64,000 nucleotides of DNA from Peptococcaceae bacterium BICA1-7 (GCA_000802095.1 JUEB01000026.1:1-64000), one strand, 5' to 3'; shown: positions 17,070 to 25,489, counted from the first letter of the stretch. The notes: generated by a model not told the origin, from the letters alone. Made by a program: numbers and translations.

Positions 17070-18176
17070 TTATCTTGCCAATTCAACTGCCCTGGCCGCC
17101 GCCTCATGCATCATCTTGTAGGCGTCAAAGCCGTTCTCTTTCAGTATATTTACACCTAATTCCTCGTTTGTGCCCACCAGTCGTATAACCACAGGGACCG
17201 GTATGCCTATCTCATTCTTAACCGAGACCAGGGCGTTGGCCACATCGTCGCAGCGGGTTATGCCGCCGAATATATTGATGAGAATAACCCTGGGGTTGCG
17301 GGAAAGGAGTATTTCCAGGGCTTTGGCAGTGCCCTCCTGGCCGGTTCCGCCGCCGGCGTCAAGGAAATTGGCGGCTGCTCCGCCGTAGTGCTGGATAATG
17401 TCCAGGGTGCCCATGGTAATGCCTGCCCCGTTGGCCATCACCGCTATATTGCCGTCCAGCTGTACATAGGAAAGGCCAAGGGCGTGAGCTTTCTGCTCGG
17501 ACTCGGTTCTTTCCTCAACGTGGGGCAGGTCCTTCTGGCGGAACAGGGCCTCGTCGTCTATGGTGACCTTGGCGTCAGCCGCGATGAGCCTGTCCCCGCT
17601 TATAACCAGGGGGTTTATTTCTACCAGCTCGCAGTCTTTTTCCCTGAAAACCTTGTAAAGCGTCGGTAAGAGCTTGTAAAATTCCTTGGCGACGGTCTGG
17701 TCCAGGCCCATCTGACGGAATATTTCCCTGGCAGCATAGGGCTGCAGGCCGACGAAGGTGTCAATGTGATGCTTTACTATTTTATCTTCAGAAACATCTT
17801 CAATATCCATGCCACCGCTGGCCGAGGCAATGAGCACCGGCTTTTTTGCGGACCCGTCCACGGTTATGGCCAGATAGAGCTCCTTGTCAATGCGCAATTT
17901 TTCTTCCACCAGCACAGATTCCACTTTAAGCCCCTGTACGGTGCTGCCCAGTATTTTAGCAGCCGCCTCCCCGGCCTCGGCGGGTGATGAGGCAAAGGCT
18001 ATGCCTCCTCCCTTTCCCCTCTTGCCGGAAAGAATCTGTGATTTGACAACAACTTCTCCCCCTATTTCACCGGCCACTGCAACTGCTTCTTCAGAACTGG
18101 TCACCATTTTGCCCCGGGGAGTGGTTATCCCATACTTTGCGAACAATTCCTTGCCCATGAATTCAAAAAGTTTCAA
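17070..18176 (-). CDS. sucC: Succinate-CoA ligase (ADP-forming), beta subunit
   Basis: 368 residues from the TTG at 18176, which follows AAAGGAGCGATTATA; the longer frame to 18263 would run into the fumarase gene. ATP-grasp N-domain (LFEFMGKELFAKYGI, then VVVKSQILSGKRGKGGGI), metal-binding CELVEINPLV and C-terminal ligase domain with FLDAGGGTGQEG and NIFGGITRCD, which pairs with SucD. It binds ADP and takes phosphate from the SucD histidine. 28 bp after the fumarase beta gene in the same operon. Confidence 0.95.
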   Translation of the reverse strand: MKLFEFMGKELFAKYGITTPRGKMVTSSEEAVAVAGEIGGEVVVKSQILSGKRGKGGGIAFASSPAEAGEAAAKILGSTVQGLKVESVLVEEKLRIDKELYLAITVDGSAKKPVLIASASGGMDIEDVSEDKIVKHHIDTFVGLQPYAAREIFRQMGLDQTVAKEFYKLLPTLYKVFREKDCELVEINPLVISGDRLIAADAKVTIDDEALFRQKDLPHVEERTESEQKAHALGLSYVQLDGNIAVMANGAGITMGTLDIIQHYGGAAANFLDAGGGTGQEGTAKALEILLSRNPRVILINIFGGITRCDDVANALVSVKNEIGIPVPVVIRLVGTNEELGVNILKENGFDAYKMMHEAAARAVELAR

Positions 18177-18204
18177 TATAATCGCTCCTTTAAGCTTTGG
18201 CTTT

Positions 18205-18759
18205 TTATATGGTTGAGTATATTTTAATTCCCTCGTCGTAAAGGTCCCCGCCCAGAGAGTCATTAACCACTATGACCGGAAAGTCCTCCACATAAAGCTC
18301 GTGAATGGCCTCGGGACCCAGTTCCGGGTAGGCCAGCACCCGGCATTTTTTTATGCTCTGGGAGATAAGCGCCGCAGCCCCTCCCACTGCCGTGAAATAT
18401 ACTGATTTGTTCTGTTTTATGGCTTTGATCACTTCCGGAGTCCTTTTGCCCTTACCAATCATTCCCTTAAGGCCAAGCGACAATAGCCTCGGGGTATAGG
18501 CGTCCATTCTGCCGGCAGTGGTGGGGCCGGCAGAACCTATCACCATGCCCGGTTTGGTTGGAGATGGTCCCACGTAGTAAATTACATTCCCCCTAAGGTC
18601 GAAGGGCAGTGGCTCACCCCTGTCAAGGAGTTCCATCATTTTTTTGTGAGCGGCGTCTCGCGCTGTGTATAATATCCCGTTCAACAGGACCTTTTGACCA
18701 ATTCTGAGATTTTCGACATTTTCATCTGCAAGTGGAGTGCTCAGTTTAATCTGGGGCAA
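18205..18759 (-). CDS. fumB: Fumarate hydratase class I, beta subunit (C-terminal part)
   Basis: 184 residues of the Fumerase_C family. Landmarks are GQKVLLNGILYTARDAAHKK (22-41), IYYVGPSPTKPGM-type loop (here VIYYVGPSPTKPG), GSAGPTTAGRMDAYTPRLL and GKGKRTPEVI. It forms the second half of the two-subunit iron-sulfur fumarase with the alpha subunit 21 bp upstream. In this pathway the enzyme hydrates fumarate to malate. ATG at 18759. Tartrate dehydratase beta is a related family, but the operon context favours fumarase. Confidence 0.93.
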   Translation of the reverse strand: MPQIKLSTPLADENVENLRIGQKVLLNGILYTARDAAHKKMMELLDRGEPLPFDLRGNVIYYVGPSPTKPGMVIGSAGPTTAGRMDAYTPRLLSLGLKGMIGKGKRTPEVIKAIKQNKSVYFTAVGGAAALISQSIKKCRVLAYPELGPEAIHELYVEDFPVIVVNDSLGGDLYDEGIKIYSTI

Positions 18760-18780
18760 GGTTGCATCACCTCCATCTTT

Positions 18781-19623
18781 TTAAAGTACTGCTTCCTTGT
18801 GTCTGGTCGAGTGGCAGTTAATGTTGACAGCCACAGGAAGGCTTGCTATGTGACAGGGGTATATCTCTACATGAACAGCCAGTGCGGTGGTTCTGCCACC
18901 CAGGCCCTGGGGGCCTATACCCAGCTTGTTGACGGCGTTCATGAGTTCTTTTTCTAGTTCCGCTATATCCGGAATGGGGCTGGGGCCTCCCAGTTTGCGC
19001 AATAGCGCCTCTTTGGCCAGAAGGGCGCATTTTTCAAAGGTTCCTCCTATACCTACGCCAACCACTATGGGAGGACAGGGATTGGGCCCGGCCGCCTTGA
19101 CGGTTTCCAGAACAAATTTTTTCACTCCCTCAATGCCCTCGGAGGGTTTGAGCATTTTAATGGCGCTCATATTCTCACTGCCGCCGCCCTTTGGAGCCAC
19201 CGTTATCTTGAGGTTTTCTCCCGGCACAATCTTAGTATGAATAACTGCCGGTGTGTTATCACCCGTGTTTTTCCTTAATAGAGGGTGATCAACCACCGAT
19301 TTTCTGAGGTATCCCTCGGCATAGCCCTTTCTTACCCCCTCATTGACGGCATCATAAAGACCGCCTCCGGCAATTTGCAAATCCTGGCCCAGCTCCAGAA
19401 AGATCACCGCCACGCCGGTGTCCTGGCACATGGGCACTTTGTTTTCAGCGGCAATCTGGGCGTTCTGTATCAATTGCTTAAGTATTTCCTTGCCTGTCAG
19501 TGATGTCTCTTCGCCAAGTGTTTTATTAAAGGCATCTGTGATATCCTGTCCAAGGAAAAAGTTTGCTTCCATGCACAAACGGGCCACTGTTTCAGTTATT
19601 GCTCCCGCAGCTATTGTTTTAAT
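18781..19623 (-). CDS. fumA: Fumarate hydratase class I, alpha subunit; probable ATT start
   Basis: About 280 residues of the Fumerase family. The three cysteines for the [4Fe-4S] dehydratase cluster are in MCQDTGVAV, TFEKCALLAK and VNINCHSTRH; VAPKGGGSENMSA is the substrate loop. It dehydrates/hydrates malate and fumarate with the beta subunit. The natural N-terminus by comparison with the family is (M)KTIAAGAITETVARLCMEANF, whose first codon is ATT (19621-19623). GGGGGAGG ends eight bases before it. The in-frame ATG at 19639-19641 lies upstream of that ribosome site and has none of its own; a further frame to 19677 starts upstream of the predicted transcript. First gene of the operon. Confidence 0.9.
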   Translation of the reverse strand: MKTIAAGAITETVARLCMEANFFLGQDITDAFNKTLGEETSLTGKEILKQLIQNAQIAAENKVPMCQDTGVAVIFLELGQDLQIAGGGLYDAVNEGVRKGYAEGYLRKSVVDHPLLRKNTGDNTPAVIHTKIVPGENLKITVAPKGGGSENMSAIKMLKPSEGIEGVKKFVLETVKAAGPNPCPPIVVGVGIGGTFEKCALLAKEALLRKLGGPSPIPDIAELEKELMNAVNKLGIGPQGLGGRTTALAVHVEIYPCHIASLPVAVNINCHSTRHKEAVL

Positions 19624-19638
19624 GCTTAACACCTCCCC
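19621..19638 (-). promoter_or_regulatory. Shine-Dalgarno deciding a non-standard ATT start of fumA
   Basis: GGGGGAGG (complement of 19632-19638) is spaced eight bases from ATT at 19621-19623. GTG inside the same sequence (GAG GTG TTA) touches the Shine-Dalgarno and is sterically unlikely; the ATG at 19641 precedes it. ATT starts are rare but established (infC and pcnB in E. coli) and are used to keep initiation low or regulated. Confidence 0.6.
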
Positions 19639-19661
19639 CATACAGTTGTAAAAAAAATGTT

Positions 19662-19676
19662 GCAAAATACATACCA
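19662..19676 (-). promoter_or_regulatory. Sigma-54 (-24/-12) promoter of the propionate operon
   Basis: On the minus strand TGGTAT-N5-TTGC, with GG and GC exactly 10 bases apart, as in the consensus TGGCAC-N5-TTGC. The predicted transcript begins near 19650, leaving about 26 untranslated bases before the ATT start. The neighbouring gene (19877-21577) encodes a sigma-54 activator, which supports the call. No activator dyad was pinned down; 19680-19780 is very AT-rich. Confidence 0.75.
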
Positions 19677-19785
19677 AAGTAAAAGTCTTTAGATATAAAG
19701 TTTTTTCCAGTAACCACGATTATCTATTCTAAATATTATAATACAATAAAGATAAATTCTATATACAAAAATCCACAAATGGCAA

Positions 19786-19815
19786 TAAAAAAGACCCCGC
19801 ATTATTATAGGGTCT
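19786..19815 (-). terminator. Terminator of the sigma-54 activator gene
   Basis: GACCC (19793-19797) pairs with GGGTC (19810-19814) around a 12-nt AT loop; on the minus strand it is followed by TTTTTT. It separates the regulator transcript from the fumA promoter 110 bp further on. Confidence 0.75.
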
Positions 19816-19876
19816 ATAAAAGTATTAATATCTAAATTATAGAAGCAATCTAAAAATTATAATTTTGTAAATTGAT

Positions 19877-21577
19877 TTAATTTTCAGGCCGTTCTTTTTT
19901 AAGCTTGTTGTAGAGTGTGGCCAGGGATATGTTCAGCGCCTGGGCCGCCCTTCTCTTCCCTTCCACGGTGTTGCCGAATTTTAAGAGGGCCTTTCTGATT
20001 AGAATCTGCTCCATCCGGTCAATGGGGATCAGGTCCATGTCTTTATCTGAAATGTTTTTAAACTGACTGACATGCAGAATAAGATTCTTTTTTGTTATTA
20101 TATCATCGTCAACAGTGACCATGACCCTTTCCACAACGTTTTCCAGCTCCCGGACATTGCCCGGCCAGTCATAGCTGTACAGTGCCTCCTCAGCATCCCG
20201 GGAAAGACCTTTTACCTTTTTGCCCAGCTTCCGGTTGAGTTTTATTATAAGACTGTTGCTGAGCATGGAAAGGTCCTCCTTATGGTGCCGTAGGGGAGGA
20301 ATGGTGATTTCCACAACATTAAGCCTGTAATACAGGTCTTCTCTGAATTTACCCTGCCTGATAAGGTCCCTGAGATTTCTGTTGGTGGCGGATATAACCC
20401 TTACGTCTACCTTTATGGTCTGGTTTCCCCCCACCCGTTCAAACTCCATCTCCTGAAGCACCCGGAGCAGCTTTCCCTGCAGGTTGAGGCTCATATCACC
20501 AATTTCATCAAGAAAAATAGTGCCTCCGTTAGCCAGCTCAAATTTACCAATTTTTGATTTTAGAGCCCCGGTGAAGGCCCCTTTGGCGTATCCGAAAAAT
20601 TCGCTCTCCAGGAGGTTCTCCGGTATGGCGGCGCAGTTTACCTTAATAAATGGTTTTTCACGTCTGGGACTGGCGTGGTGAATGGCGTGTGCGAACAATT
20701 CCTTGCCGGTTCCGCTCTCTCCCAGGAGGAGCACGGTGGAATTTGACTTGGAAGATCTTTCGGCGAGGTTGATGGATTTCCTGAGCTCCGGGCTGGTTCC
20801 CAATATATCGTTAAATGAGTACTTGCTGGTGGTCACCTGCCCCAGTTTTTCTGAAAGATTTTCTATAAGGGAGGTTCTTTGCCTCAGTTCGTCCATAAGC
20901 TTCATTACATCGGTGAGGTGCTGAAAGACAACCACCCCGCCGGTAATCTTGCCATCCACGCTGATGGGGGCGGCGTTGGACACCACCTCGGAGTTGCTGC
21001 CTCCAACCTTGGTGCGGTGGCCGAATATATCCTTACCGGTCTTTATTACTGTGGCCAGGGCGCCTTCGGGAGAAACCTCAAATATATTCTTTCCTATCCG
21101 CTCATCCTCGGGGATTCCGGTTACCTTGGTAAAAGCTGGGTTTACATATATAATGTTCCCGTTTATATCAGCCACCTCGATGGCCTCGTGGACAGAGTTG
21201 AGAATTATAGTCAGCTCACTCTGTATTTTTTTAAACTCCAGAAGCTTTTCCTTTTCCTTTAGCACCAAGCTGACCAGGTCCAGGGCATTTTGGTCCACCA
21301 CTGAAACCTTGGGGCCTACATGCTCTCTGATAAGGCTCTCTGATTTTTCATCAGTGCCGGCCAGTATTAAAATATCCATACCGCCGGACTTAAGGTTATC
21401 CAGATTAGCTATGACAGGAACATTTTCTCCATCAGGAAAGATAAGGTCCTCACTGTCTCCAACACAATACAGCCCTGTAATATCCACCTCTGGAACTGCC
21501 CTGAACATCAGGTAGATGTAATTGACTTTTTTCCCATTTCCGGCAATGGCCACTTTAATTTTTTGCACTTTAATCAC
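19877..21577 (-). CDS. Sigma-54-dependent transcriptional activator with PAS domain (mmcA-like)
   Basis: 566 residues. Residues 1-110 form a Rossmann-like domain ([18 protein letters not shown], then [12 protein letters not shown]) not usual in this family. A PAS domain follows at about 125-230 ([19 protein letters not shown]). The AAA+ activator domain (about 250-490) has Walker A GESGTGKE, the sigma-54 contact loop GAFTGA, Walker [11 protein letters not shown] and an arginine finger in [11 protein letters not shown] Fis-type helix-turn-helix ends the protein ([18 protein letters not shown]). It opens sigma-54 promoters and most likely controls the adjacent propionate operon, like mmcA in Pelotomaculum. 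The signal is unknown; the N-terminal domain suggests a nucleotide or metabolite. Confidence 0.9.
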   Translation of the reverse strand: MIKVQKIKVAIAGNGKKVNYIYLMFRAVPEVDITGLYCVGDSEDLIFPDGENVPVIANLDNLKSGGMDILILAGTDEKSESLIREHVGPKVSVVDQNALDLVSLVLKEKEKLLEFKKIQSELTIILNSVHEAIEVADINGNIIYVNPAFTKVTGIPEDERIGKNIFEVSPEGALATVIKTGKDIFGHRTKVGGSNSEVVSNAAPISVDGKITGGVVVFQHLTDVMKLMDELRQRTSLIENLSEKLGQVTTSKYSFNDILGTSPELRKSINLAERSSKSNSTVLLLGESGTGKELFAHAIHHASPRREKPFIKVNCAAIPENLLESEFFGYAKGAFTGALKSKIGKFELANGGTIFLDEIGDMSLNLQGKLLRVLQEMEFERVGGNQTIKVDVRVISATNRNLRDLIRQGKFREDLYYRLNVVEITIPPLRHHKEDLSMLSNSLIIKLNRKLGKKVKGLSRDAEEALYSYDWPGNVRELENVVERVMVTVDDDIITKKNLILHVSQFKNISDKDMDLIPIDRMEQILIRKALLKFGNTVEGKRRAAQALNISLATLYNKLKKERPEN

Positions 21578-21649
21578 CTAATATTGTTTTTTACTGACGT
21601 TTTTATTCGACAAAATATATTTCTATTCCTTCTAAAAAATATAAAAAAA

Positions 21650-21678
21650 TTGCAAGGCTACGAACAGGTGTTTTATAT
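21650..21678 (+). promoter_or_regulatory. lexA promoter
   Basis: TTGCAA (21650-21655) and TTATAT (21673-21678) with 17-bp spacing; the SOS box fills the spacer and touches the -10 box, ideal for autorepression. A downstream TATACT near 21692 is an alternative -10. Confidence 0.5.
21661..21674 (+). promoter_or_regulatory. SOS box (LexA/DinR operator)
   Basis: CGAACAGGTGTTTT matches the Gram-positive LexA consensus CGAAC-RNRY-GTTYC at all positions but the last. It lies about 55 bp before lexA. Confidence 0.75.
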
Positions 21679-21727
21679 CGTGTAAATATATGATATACTG
21701 ATTATGTAAGTTTTGGAAAGGCTGGTG

Positions 21728-22345
21728 TTGCTGTTGGAAGAAATGCTTACTGACAGAGAAGCCTCCATTATGGAGTTTATAAAAAGCAGGGTAAAGGCAA
21801 AGGGATACCCTCCCTCAGTCAGGGAAATAGGACTTGCGGTGGGCTTAAAATCAAGTTCCACGGTGCATGGCTATCTTAAAAGGCTTGAAGATAAAGGCTA
21901 TATACGCCGCGACCCCACCAAGCCCAGGGCGGTGGAGCTGATAGGCGGTCCGGGCCAGGTTGCCCCCGGTGATATCAATATTGTTCCCGTGCTGGGGCGG
22001 GTAGCTGCCGGGCAGCCTATACTGGCCGCTGAAAACCATGACTTTGCTCTTCCTCTGCCGGCCTCATACTTTGGTGACGGGGATTTTTTCATGCTGACTG
22101 TGCGCGGCAGCAGTATGATTGAGGCAGGTATCCAGGAAGGGGACCTGGTGGTGGTCAGGCAGCAGCCCAGCGCTAATAACGGCGATATAGTGGTGGCCAT
22201 GATAGAAGATGAGGCCACTGTAAAAAGATTTTTCAGGGAAAGCGACCATATCAGGCTGCAGCCCGAGAACCATACTATGGAGCCCATACTGGCCAGGGAT
22301 GTTTCCATACTTGGCAAGGTGGTGGGACTGCTGCGACGATACTAG
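21728..22345 (+). CDS. lexA: LexA repressor
   Basis: About 205 residues. The N-terminal winged helix binds SOS boxes ([21 protein letters not shown]). The autocleavage site is the Ala-Gly of GRVAAGQPI, and the Ser-Lys dyad is in [10 protein letters not shown] and ATVKRFF. RecA filaments trigger self-cleavage and release of the DNA-repair regulon. Start choice is open: TTG 21728 lies six bases after AAAGG, GTG 21725 is closer, and ATG 21743 has only GGAAG at two bases; homologues begin near the ATG. An SOS box upstream shows autoregulation. It converges with dctM. Confidence 0.93.
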   Translation: MLLEEMLTDREASIMEFIKSRVKAKGYPPSVREIGLAVGLKSSSTVHGYLKRLEDKGYIRRDPTKPRAVELIGGPGQVAPGDINIVPVLGRVAAGQPILAAENHDFALPLPASYFGDGDFFMLTVRGSSMIEAGIQEGDLVVVRQQPSANNGDIVVAMIEDEATVKRFFRESDHIRLQPENHTMEPILARDVSILGKVVGLLRRY

Positions 22346-22346
22346 G

Positions 22347-22415
22347 GAATGGGGACACACCTGCAGAAGATAGTGCATTCCTTTGCAGACAGGAATGTCC
22401 CCGATTGGGAGAATG
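22347..22415 (+). repeat. GGGGACACACCTGC foldback repeat, copy 1
   Basis: GGGGACACACCTGC, then GAAGAT, then CATTCCTTTGCAGACAGGAATG and TCCCC (split here by structure). The outer GGGGA/TCCCC and inner CATTCC/GGAATG arms form a two-tier foldback. A second copy, about 85% identical by eye, lies inverted at 49236-49300. It begins at the lexA stop codon. Confidence 0.7.
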
Positions 22416-22445
22416 GGTACACACCTCTACCTCATGAGCGAGGAA

Positions 22446-22486
22446 TGCCCGGAATTCTGGATTCTGAATTCCGACCGCAGAGGTAT
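22446..22486 (+). repeat. ATTCTGA heptad repeat, copy
   Basis: AATGCCCGGAATTCTGGATT followed by CTGAATTCCGACCG. Same family as 29081-29135, 44565-44585, 46217-46252, 53543-53579, 61090-61132 and 61219-61275. Confidence 0.7.
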
Positions 22487-22501
22487 TTCAGAATTAGCCA
22501 T

Positions 22502-22529
22502 AAAGACCTCTCTTTACGAGAGGTCTTTA
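22502..22529. terminator. Bidirectional terminator between lexA and dctM
   Basis: Perfect 11-bp stem AAAGACCTCTC/GAGAGGTCTTT with a 5-nt loop, flanked by A and T on both sides. It is five bases past the dctM stop and serves the two convergent genes. Confidence 0.85.
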
Positions 22530-22533
22530 TACT

Positions 22534-23817
22534 TTATTTGTGCATAAGCTCCCTGGGTATGTAGGTGGATATGCCGGGCCACAGCACGAAAATTACCAGC
22601 GCAACCAGCAGTATCAATATAAAGGGCAGTACACCCCTTATAACCTCCTCCAGCTTCTCCCTGGCCATGGCGCTGACCACAAAGAGATTTAGCCCCACCG
22701 GAGGTGTAATCATGGCCAGTTCCATGTTTACCGTCATGACTACCGCAAACTGCACAATGTCAATGTCAAGGTGGTATATAATGGGCAGCAGCAGGGGCAG
22801 TGTGATCAGTGTTATGGATACCGCCTCCAGGAAGGTGCCCATGACAAAGAACATAATGTTGGTGGCGAAGAAGAACATGTATCTGTTCATGTTGCTGTCG
22901 GCTATCCACTCGGCCACCTGCTGGGGCACCTGGTTGGCCGTGAGATACAGGGAGAACAGCATGGCTGCTGATATAATAAGGTATATCATGGAGGAAATGT
23001 TTATTGATTCCCTCAGTATTTCCCTCACGCTGGAAAGCTTAAGCTCCCTGTAAATAAATATTGAAACTATGATGGTATAGAATACCGAGAGCACCGCTGC
23101 CTCGGTGGGAGTCACCACTCCGGCATAAATGCTGCCCAGTATGAAAAAAGGCAGCAGTCCTCCGGGAATGGCCTTTATGGTGGCCTTTATGCGCTCATTC
23201 CAGTTGGCCTTGGGGGCCCGTCCATAATTGTTTTTTATAGAATATATAACGGCACTGACTACCAGCAGCAGGGCCAGGAATATTCCAGGTAGAAGGCCGC
23301 CCATGAAAAGATCGCCTATGGAGACCTCAGCGGTGACACCGAATATAACCATGGTGACACTGGGGGGGATGAGTATGCCCAGTGTTCCGGCGGCGGCTAT
23401 AAGACCCATGGCATAGCGTTTTGGATAACCGCCCTCGATAAGGGCCGGCAGCATTATGGCCCCGATGGCGGCGGCTGTGGCCGGGCTGGACCCGGATATG
23501 GCGGCGAATATTGAGCAGGCCGCTATGGTAACCACGGCCAGGCCCCCGGGAAGGTGGCCGAACCAGGCTTTCAGAGCGTCTATAAGGTACTTGGATATAC
23601 CCCCGTAGGACATCACCACGCCAGCAAACACAAAGGCCGGTATGGCCAGCAGGGGGGGTGAGAGAAGGGACGCGAACATCCTCTGGGCCATCATGTACAT
23701 GGTAAAGTCAGAGGTGGTGGCCAGAACAATCAGGGCGGCCACAGCGAGGCTTATGGCTATGGGCACATTCACCAGGAACAGTGCTACGAATATTAGAAAT
23801 AAAACTGCAGTTTCCAT
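22534..23817 (-). CDS. dctM: TRAP dicarboxylate transporter, large permease DctM
   Basis: 427 residues, about 12 hydrophobic segments, DctM/IT superfamily. Landmarks are AAISGSSPATAAAIGAIMLP (about 106-125), GLIAAAGTLGILIPPSVTMVIFG (split over the usual hairpin) and MITPPVGLNLFVVSAMAR near the end. It carries out sodium-driven uptake of an organic acid handed over by the binding protein. Its start follows the dctQ stop with no gap (23817/23818), so they are coupled. Last gene of the TRAP operon. Substrate is probably a C4-dicarboxylate, judged from the DcuS/CitA-like sensor upstream. Confidence 0.93.
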   Translation of the reverse strand: METAVLFLIFVALFLVNVPIAISLAVAALIVLATTSDFTMYMMAQRMFASLLSPPLLAIPAFVFAGVVMSYGGISKYLIDALKAWFGHLPGGLAVVTIAACSIFAAISGSSPATAAAIGAIMLPALIEGGYPKRYAMGLIAAAGTLGILIPPSVTMVIFGVTAEVSIGDLFMGGLLPGIFLALLLVVSAVIYSIKNNYGRAPKANWNERIKATIKAIPGGLLPFFILGSIYAGVVTPTEAAVLSVFYTIIVSIFIYRELKLSSVREILRESINISSMIYLIISAAMLFSLYLTANQVPQQVAEWIADSNMNRYMFFFATNIMFFVMGTFLEAVSITLITLPLLLPIIYHLDIDIVQFAVVMTVNMELAMITPPVGLNLFVVSAMAREKLEEVIRGVLPFILILLVALVIFVLWPGISTYIPRELMHK

Positions 23818-24333
23818 TTAGTGGTGCCCCCCTTTGGCTTCTATCTCATGCCACTCTTTCCCGCCGTTCTTAAAAATGAGCACCAGCTTGTCAATGAAGC
23901 GGATACCGAACAGCAGCCCGCTGATAGGCATGATCATATTTACAATCCACAGGGGGAACTGGCTGTCTGCCGATCTTTGCCCCGACTCTATATAGTTGTT
24001 GACCAGCTGAAAGCCGTAATAGGTGTAAAAAATTGCAAAGGCCAGGCCAACGGAGTTGGAGAACATGCTGACATATCTTTTTATCTTTGCGCTGAGCGCG
24101 TTATAAAGCATGTCTACCTTTATGTGGTGGTTGTTTCTTAAGGCTACCGCCACTCCGGCCAGTATACCCCAGACAATGAAGTACACTGAAAATTCATCCA
24201 GCAGTGACTGGGGCCGGCCCCAAAAATATCTGAGTACAACATTAATAAAAATCATAGAAAGGCCTATGAAAAGCATCAGCCCGGAAAAATAGTCCTCAAA
24301 GGCATCGTAAAAATCTCTAAACCCTTTCAGCAT
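23818..24333 (-). CDS. dctQ: TRAP transporter, small permease DctQ
   Basis: 171 residues with four predicted membrane helices (about 16-36, 50-70, 90-112, 135-155), the usual size and layout for DctQ. The family segment RNNHHIKVDMLYNAL-like stretch (ALRNNHHIKVDML) lies at the start of helix 3. It holds the DctM elevator domain. Its ATG at 24333 follows AAGGGG, and a perfect GC-rich hairpin stands between it and the dctP gene. Confidence 0.9.
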   Translation of the reverse strand: MLKGFRDFYDAFEDYFSGLMLFIGLSMIFINVVLRYFWGRPQSLLDEFSVYFIVWGILAGVAVALRNNHHIKVDMLYNALSAKIKRYVSMFSNSVGLAFAIFYTYYGFQLVNNYIESGQRSADSQFPLWIVNMIMPISGLLFGIRFIDKLVLIFKNGGKEWHEIEAKGGHH

Positions 24334-24361
24334 AACCAGCCCCTTATCAGGTGATGTTATT

Positions 24362-24392
24362 CGGGGGCGGGCTCCTGTGGAGCCCGCCCCCG
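24362..24392 (-). promoter_or_regulatory. Very stable intercistronic hairpin between dctP and dctQ
   Basis: A perfect 13-bp, nearly all-GC stem (CGGGGGCGGGCTC with its exact complement) and a CTGTG loop. No U-run follows on the minus strand (AATAACATC), so it is not a normal terminator. Such stems after a binding-protein gene commonly block 3' exonucleases and keep binding-protein mRNA more abundant than permease mRNA; that role is inferred here. Confidence 0.75.
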
Positions 24393-24401
24393 TTGTTTTA
24401 C

Positions 24402-25418
24402 TTACTTGCTGTTCCTGGCGGCCTCAATGTAATCTTTGCCTATAACATCTGTATACTTGTCATATACCGGCTGCATAGCCTTTTCAAAGGCAGCCCTGTC
24501 GGCGTCGGTCAGGGTGTAGAACTCAAGCTTGCCGCTGTTCTTTAAGGTTTCAAGACTCTTGGCGTTTAGTTCGTCGGCCAGTGTTCTTTCATAGGCGCTG
24601 GCTTCCTTCATGGCATCACTGAACAGCTTTTGCTGATCCGGAGTCATGCTGTCCCAGAACTTGGTGTTGGTAAGCACCACATAGTCCAGGCGTCCGTGGC
24701 TGGAGACGGTCATGTACTTTTGCACCTCGGCGTATTTCTGGGTGTCTATGTTGTTGTAGGTGTTTTCCTGTCCGTCAACTGTCTTGTTGTTAAGTGCCTG
24801 GTATACCTCACCGAAGGCCATGGTCTGGGAGCCTGCGCCCAGCGCCTTGAACTGTTCGTCCAGCACGCCGCCGCTCTGTGTGCGGAATTTCAGGCCTTTA
24901 AAGTCGTCCGGAGTTTTAAGAGGCTTTTTGGAGTTGGTGAAGTGCTTGGAGCCGTTGGGCCACCAGCCCAGTCCCAGCATGCCCTGGGGCTTTAAGGTAT
25001 TCATAAGCTCCTGGCCCTTGGGGCCGTCATAGAAGTTGTAGGCAGCCTGGTCGCTCTTGAAAAGAAACGGCATATCAACCAGCTGGAACGCAGGAACAAA
25101 GCCCACCAGCTTGGTCACCGAGGGAGCGATAAGCTGCACGTTGTTGGCCTTTAATGCCTCAAGCTCTTCCTTGTCGCCATAAAGCTGAGAGGAAGGGAAT
25201 ACTTTAACTTCAAACTGTCCTGATTTCTCAAGAACTTCTTTAAATTTCAGCGCAGCCTGGCCCTTGGGAGTAGTCTCAGCCACAACGTGAGAGAACTTTA
25301 CGGATATTTTACTTGCCGCCGCATCTTTCTTTTCTCCGCCCCCGCAGCCTGCCGCCGCCACTACCAGAAGCAGTGACATGGCCAGTACGAGTACTTTTTT
25401 AATTAGTCCAGTTTTCAT
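24402..25418 (-). CDS. dctP: TRAP transporter substrate-binding lipoprotein DctP
   Basis: 338 residues. A lipoprotein signal ends at VAAAGC (Cys25). The mature part is a DctP-type binding protein: KFSHVVAETTPKGQAALKF (about 41-59), the carboxylate-binding arginine in GLKFRTQSG, and FGEVYQALNNKTVDGQEN, the family signature. It captures the substrate for DctQM. It is the second of two binding-protein genes in the operon (the first at 25490-26524), roughly 45% alike by eye. ATG at 25418. Confidence 0.93.
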   Translation of the reverse strand: MKTGLIKKVLVLAMSLLLVVAAAGCGGGEKKDAAASKISVKFSHVVAETTPKGQAALKFKEVLEKSGQFEVKVFPSSQLYGDKEELEALKANNVQLIAPSVTKLVGFVPAFQLVDMPFLFKSDQAAYNFYDGPKGQELMNTLKPQGMLGLGWWPNGSKHFTNSKKPLKTPDDFKGLKFRTQSGGVLDEQFKALGAGSQTMAFGEVYQALNNKTVDGQENTYNNIDTQKYAEVQKYMTVSSHGRLDYVVLTNTKFWDSMTPDQQKLFSDAMKEASAYERTLADELNAKSLETLKNSGKLEFYTLTDADRAAFEKAMQPVYDKYTDVIGKDYIEAARNSK

Positions 25419-25489
25419 AGAAATCCCCCTTTAAAATAGTTTTAATAGATCCACTCAGTTCCGGTTGACCCACCTCCGTTTATATTAAT

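Noticed and set aside
18177-18263. N-terminal extension of SucC to 18263
   Set aside because: It would run into the fumarase beta gene and lacks family similarity; the TTG at 18176 has a strong ribosome site.
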